9,640 nt of DNA, from assembly GCA_018063485.1 (NCBI GenBank), contig JAGPBG010000058.1, forward strand, positions 1-9,640, read 5' to 3'. Below are positions 7,606-9,640 of the stretch, piece after piece. This stretch comes from Cypionkella sp. (GTDB taxonomy: Bacteria; Pseudomonadota; Alphaproteobacteria; Rhodobacterales; Rhodobacteraceae). How positions within the stretch are numbered: position 1 is the first letter of the stretch; every line of letters begins with the position of its first letter. Both the position numbers and the translations under genes were made by a program. The notes below the pieces were generated by a model. It saw only the letters and a list, made by a program, of their open reading frames with translations. It made no database searches and had not been told where the DNA came from.

Positions 7606-7624
7606 GTCGGTCCGGTGGACGGAC
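7606..7624. repeat. Inverted repeat in the leader of the transporter operon
   Basis: GTCGGTCC and GGACGGAC flank a 3-base centre, forming an imperfect palindrome (one mismatched position). It directly abuts the Shine-Dalgarno (complement of 7599-7605) of the LivM-LivG gene and lies downstream of the proposed start of transcription. It could be an operator or a small leader hairpin affecting ribosome access. Confidence 0.35.
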
Positions 7625-7636
7625 TCATTGACCGAA

Positions 7637-7665
7637 AGCATGTGCGGCGATCTTCTCAATGTCAA
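7637..7665 (-). promoter_or_regulatory. Predicted sigma-70 promoter of the transporter operon
   Basis: On the minus strand a perfect TTGACA (-35, 7665-7660) is followed after 17 bases by CATGCT (7642-7637), a weak -10 keeping A2, T3 and T6. Transcription would start near 7630, giving a leader of about 36 bases before GTG 7594. The weak -10 fits a regulated promoter. Confidence 0.45.
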
Positions 7666-7676
7666 TACCGTTTCAA

Positions 7677-7690
7677 AATCAGTAATCAGA
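7677..7690. promoter_or_regulatory. Candidate RpiR operator: tandem AATCAG repeats between the -35 boxes
   Basis: AATCAGT and AATCAGA occur in tandem with a 7-base period, exactly between the two divergent -35 boxes. A larger inverted repeat, TGTCAAT (7660-7666) with ATTGACA (7690-7696), encloses them and coincides with the -35 boxes themselves. A regulator bound here could control both directions. The assignment to the neighbouring RpiR protein is inference. Confidence 0.28.
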
Positions 7691-7719
7691 TTGACAAATG
7701 TAATGAATGTTTCCACGAT
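7691..7719 (+). promoter_or_regulatory. Predicted sigma-70 promoter of rpiR-hydrolase-ligase operon
   Basis: A perfect TTGACA (7691-7696), 17-base spacer and CACGAT (7714-7719; A2, A5, T6 conserved) predict a start near 7726, about 25 bases ahead of ATG 7751. This supports 7751 as the real start of the regulator, because codons upstream of it would lie within or before the promoter. Confidence 0.5.
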
Positions 7720-7750
7720 GCACCATGCAATCTTGCAAGGAACAAGGCCC

Positions 7751-8635
7751 ATGCCAATACGTGATCGCCTGACCGATGGCTCTGTGCCGCTGACCCGTTC
7801 TGATCTGAAGGTCGCGCGCGCGCTGTTGTCGAACTATCCGGCAGCGGGGCTGAATACGGTTGCGCATCTGGCTCAGGCGGCAGGCGTTTCAGGGCCGACG
7901 GTGGTGCGATTCGTCGGGCGGTTGGGGTTTGAGGGTTATCCCGATTTTCAACAAACCCTGCTGGCCGAGGTACAGGAACGCATGTCCTCGCCGCTGTCGA
8001 TGATGAATGCGGGCAAGGGCGCGGTGGCGCCCGACAACATCTATCTCGAAACGATGCGATCCACGGTTCATGCCGTCGAAACGGCAATGGCTATGCTGCC
8101 CTCCGCTGGTTTTGACAAGGCGGTTGATCTGGTCATGGATTCGTCACTATCGGTGCATTGCATCGGCGGGCGCTTTTCTGGCTACCTTGCCGGGATGCTG
8201 TGGTCGCATCTGAAGCAGTTGCGTCCCGGTTGTCATTGGGTGCAAGGCGCGCGGGCGGATCAGGTTGACGCGCTGGTTGATCTGGGGCGGCGTGATCTGG
8301 TGATTGTCTATGATTACCGCCGCTATCAGATCGACACCATCCGCTTTGCCCGCACGGCGGCGGCACAGGGGGCAAGGATCGTGCTGTTCACCGATCCCTA
8401 TGCCTCGCCCATCGCCGGTGTGGCCGATGTGACGCTGACGGCCCCGGTCGAAAGCCTGTCGCCCTTTGATACGATGGTGCCAGCCCTGGCACAGACCGAA
8501 GCATTTATCGCCGCGCTGACGCTGCGGTTGGCGGGTAAGTCGCGCAAGCGGATCGAAAACATGGAATCGCTGCGTCATGCCGCCTCGGTGACCGAGGATG
8601 CGCTGGACACAGCCACAGAAGGAGAACCCAAATGA
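7751..8635 (+). CDS. RpiR/MurR-family transcriptional regulator
   Basis: 294-residue DNA-binding regulator. An N-terminal RpiR-type helix-turn-helix spans about residues 1-77, with recognition segment VAHLAQAAGVSGPTVVRFVG (37-56) followed by LGFEGYPDFQ, a family hallmark. A SIS domain spans about 120-260 (SVHCIGGRFSGYLAG at 134-148). The normally Ser-rich second SIS loop (SxSGxT) is instead DLVIVYDYRRYQIDT (182-196), so a phosphosugar ligand is doubtful. Start chosen at ATG 7751 because AAGGAA (7737-7742) is eight bases upstream and a TTGACA promoter lies before it; a TTG at 7628 keeps the frame open but would include the promoter. The stop overlaps the next start by ATGA. It is divergent from the transporter operon and probably controls both sides. 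Confidence 0.88.
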   Translation: MPIRDRLTDGSVPLTRSDLKVARALLSNYPAAGLNTVAHLAQAAGVSGPTVVRFVGRLGFEGYPDFQQTLLAEVQERMSSPLSMMNAGKGAVAPDNIYLETMRSTVHAVETAMAMLPSAGFDKAVDLVMDSSLSVHCIGGRFSGYLAGMLWSHLKQLRPGCHWVQGARADQVDALVDLGRRDLVIVYDYRRYQIDTIRFARTAAAQGARIVLFTDPYASPIAGVADVTLTAPVESLSPFDTMVPALAQTEAFIAALTLRLAGKSRKRIENMESLRHAASVTEDALDTATEGEPK

Positions 8636-9291
8636 CGGAATTTTCGATTGAATTCGGCGGCCAGAGCCTGCGCCGCTCCAGCGACTATGAACAGGGACGC
8701 ACGGCCTTGTTGCTGGTGGATATGCAGCGGATCTGGGCCGAGCCGATGATGGACCCGACCCATCCGCATGCCGCCGACAGCTATTTCATGCAGCGCGTGC
8801 ATGGCATGGTGATCCCCAATCAGGTGCGGATGCTGAATGCCTTTCGCGCGGCGGGCGAGAACGTGCTGCACACCGTAATCGAAAGCCTGACCGCCGATGG
8901 CCGCGACCGGTCTTTGGATCATAAACTGTCGGATATGCATGTGCCAAAAGGTGCGCCGGAAGGGGCAATCATTGCCGAATTGACGCCGACCGAGAACGAG
9001 CCGGTGTTGCCCAAAACCTCGTCGGGCCTCTTCAACTCTACCAATGCCGATTATGTGCTGCGCAATCTGAACACCAGGTTTCTGATCATTGCGGGCATTG
9101 TCACCGACCAATGCGTTGATATGGCGGTGCGCGATGCGGCGGATCGCGGCTATCTGGTGACGCTGGTGCATGACGCCTGCGCCACCTATACGCCCGAGCG
9201 CCATGAGGCGGCTCTGCGCGCCTATGGCGGCTATTGCTGGATCACCGATACCGATACGGTGGTCGCCCGCGTCAATGCCTTGAACCGCTGA
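8632..9291 (+). CDS. Isochorismatase-like cysteine hydrolase
   Basis: 219-residue enzyme of the isochorismatase/nicotinamidase superfamily, which uses a Cys-Asp-Lys triad. Members include RutB ureidoacrylate hydrolase, N-carbamoylsarcosine amidohydrolase, biuret hydrolase and nicotinamidase. All three catalytic residues are visible: D30 in LLLVDMQ, K128 in LPKTSSGLFNST, and C161 in GIVTDQCVDMAVRDA; the latter includes the usual cis-peptide region before Cys and the conserved helix after it. The terminal DACATYTPERHEAAL segment (181-195) is also typical. A 20-residue N-terminal extension precedes the first strand. The start overlaps the rpiR stop (ATGA) and is preceded by AAGGAG at 8619-8624, so translation is coupled. 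Cytoplasmic. Context points to amide or carbamoyl C-N hydrolysis and not isochorismate chemistry; the exact substrate is not readable. Confidence 0.9.
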   Translation: MTEFSIEFGGQSLRRSSDYEQGRTALLLVDMQRIWAEPMMDPTHPHAADSYFMQRVHGMVIPNQVRMLNAFRAAGENVLHTVIESLTADGRDRSLDHKLSDMHVPKGAPEGAIIAELTPTENEPVLPKTSSGLFNSTNADYVLRNLNTRFLIIAGIVTDQCVDMAVRDAADRGYLVTLVHDACATYTPERHEAALRAYGGYCWITDTDTVVARVNALNR

Positions 9292-9300
9292 GAGGCCGCC

Positions 9301-9640
9301 ATGTTCCCGCCCGAAACCGAAGAGCTGGTCAGCTTTGTCACCACCGATATTGCCGCCATCACCCGTGGCCGATCCCTGCCTCTGCGCGATCTGGCCGGGG
9401 GGATGACCAAGGGCGTGGGCTGGGTGCCGGCCAATCTGGCGCTGACCCCTTTCGATGAGATTGCCAGCCCGAACCCCTTTGGCTCGGCGGGCGATCTGCG
9501 CCTGATCCCTGACCCAGATGCAAAAGTGCGGGTCACGGCGATCCCCGATATGTCGCCTTTGCACTTTTATCATTGCGACATCACAGAACTGGACGGCAGC
9601 CCGTGGCAAGGCTGCGTCCGCACCATGCTGAAATCGGCGG
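9301..9640 (+). CDS. Glutamine synthetase-family ligase, N-terminal part (runs off the window)
   Basis: The frame is open from ATG 9301 to the last base (113 codons), so the gene is truncated only by the window. GAGAGG (9290-9295), overlapping the upstream stop, lies five bases before ATG; the gap to the cysteine hydrolase is nine bases. The protein begins MFPPETEELVSFVTTDIAAI, then TRGRSLP, matching the beta-grasp entry of GS (D-x-x-G-x-x-RG-K/R-x-x-P). Later come GSAGDLRLIPDP (81-92) and CDITELDGSPW (92 aligned onward, about 92-105 in the fragment), the pattern seen in GS and in gamma-glutamyl ligases such as PuuA. The catalytic domain is not in view. By context it more likely ligates glutamate to an amine than makes glutamine for general nitrogen assimilation, but a GS role cannot be excluded. 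Confidence 0.8.
   Translation, partial: MFPPETEELVSFVTTDIAAITRGRSLPLRDLAGGMTKGVGWVPANLALTPFDEIASPNPFGSAGDLRLIPDPDAKVRVTAIPDMSPLHFYHCDITELDGSPWQGCVRTMLKSA

Noticed and set aside
6978..7628. 216-residue minus-strand frame overlapping the LivM part in another frame
   Set aside because: It shadows the LivM coding frame, which carries the membrane segments and conserved loops.
7628..7750. N-terminal extension of the RpiR regulator from a TTG at 7628
   Set aside because: It would run through both predicted promoters, has no Shine-Dalgarno, and makes the protein 41 residues longer than usual; ATG 7751 has both a ribosome site and a promoter.
8575..9609. 344-residue open frame on the minus strand opposite the cysteine hydrolase and GS-like genes
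   Set aside because: It is antisense to two genes with clear catalytic motifs, is rich in Arg, Gly, His and Gln without recognisable domains, and is explained by high GC in third codon positions.
1..9640. Mobile element, CRISPR, phage-defence or toxin-antitoxin system
   Set aside because: No transposase, terminal repeats, spaced repeat arrays, nuclease or small paired genes were seen; all frames are explained by metabolism, transport and regulation.

Overview
The window is high-GC, densely packed, bacterial chromosomal DNA. Its style (TGA-dominated stops, 1-bp gaps and ATGA overlaps, HAAT-type ABC transporter, RpiR and LysR regulators, DDAH-like and isochorismatase-like hydrolases) fits an alphaproteobacterium, most likely a Rhodobacterales member. 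That placement is by feel for the proteins and not by a search. No tRNA, rRNA, CRISPR array, insertion sequence or phage gene was seen.

Layout. (1) Positions 1-74 (-): the start of a LysR-type regulator running off the left edge. (2) Positions 75-214: a divergent control region with a dyad GTGAA-N5-TTCAC containing a T-N11-A LysR box. (3) Positions 215-2746 (+): two genes, an AbgB-like M20 amidohydrolase with altered metal-ligand positions and an amidinohydrolase of the DDAH/arginine deiminase fold with a complete set of hallmark motifs. (4) Positions 2747-2881: a convergent gap with a stem-loop. (5) Positions 7594-2882 (-): a four-gene hydrophobic-amino-acid/amide ABC transporter operon, read as a LivM-LivG fusion, a periplasmic binding protein, LivF, then LivH. 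A strong hairpin lies just after the binding-protein gene. (6) Positions 7595-7750: a divergent promoter region with two back-to-back perfect TTGACA boxes. (7) Positions 7751-9640 (+): an RpiR-type regulator, an isochorismatase-like cysteine hydrolase overlapping it by ATGA, and the N-terminal part of a glutamine-synthetase-family ligase running off the right edge.

How the genes may work together. The window reads as an uptake-and-degradation locus for a small nitrogen-rich organic compound. The HAAT transporter would bring it in. The amidinohydrolase (guanidine or amidine C-N), the M20 hydrolase (amide, possibly aryl- or acyl-glutamate) and the cysteine hydrolase (amide or carbamoyl) would cut C-N bonds. 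The GS-like ligase may gamma-glutamylate an amine intermediate. LysR probably controls the left pair, and RpiR the transporter and right-hand genes. The substrate is not determined by the sequence. The main points worth a second look are this enzyme combination, the non-canonical M20 active site, the LivM-LivG fusion, the non-sugar-like SIS loop of the RpiR protein and the regulatory DNA between the operons.
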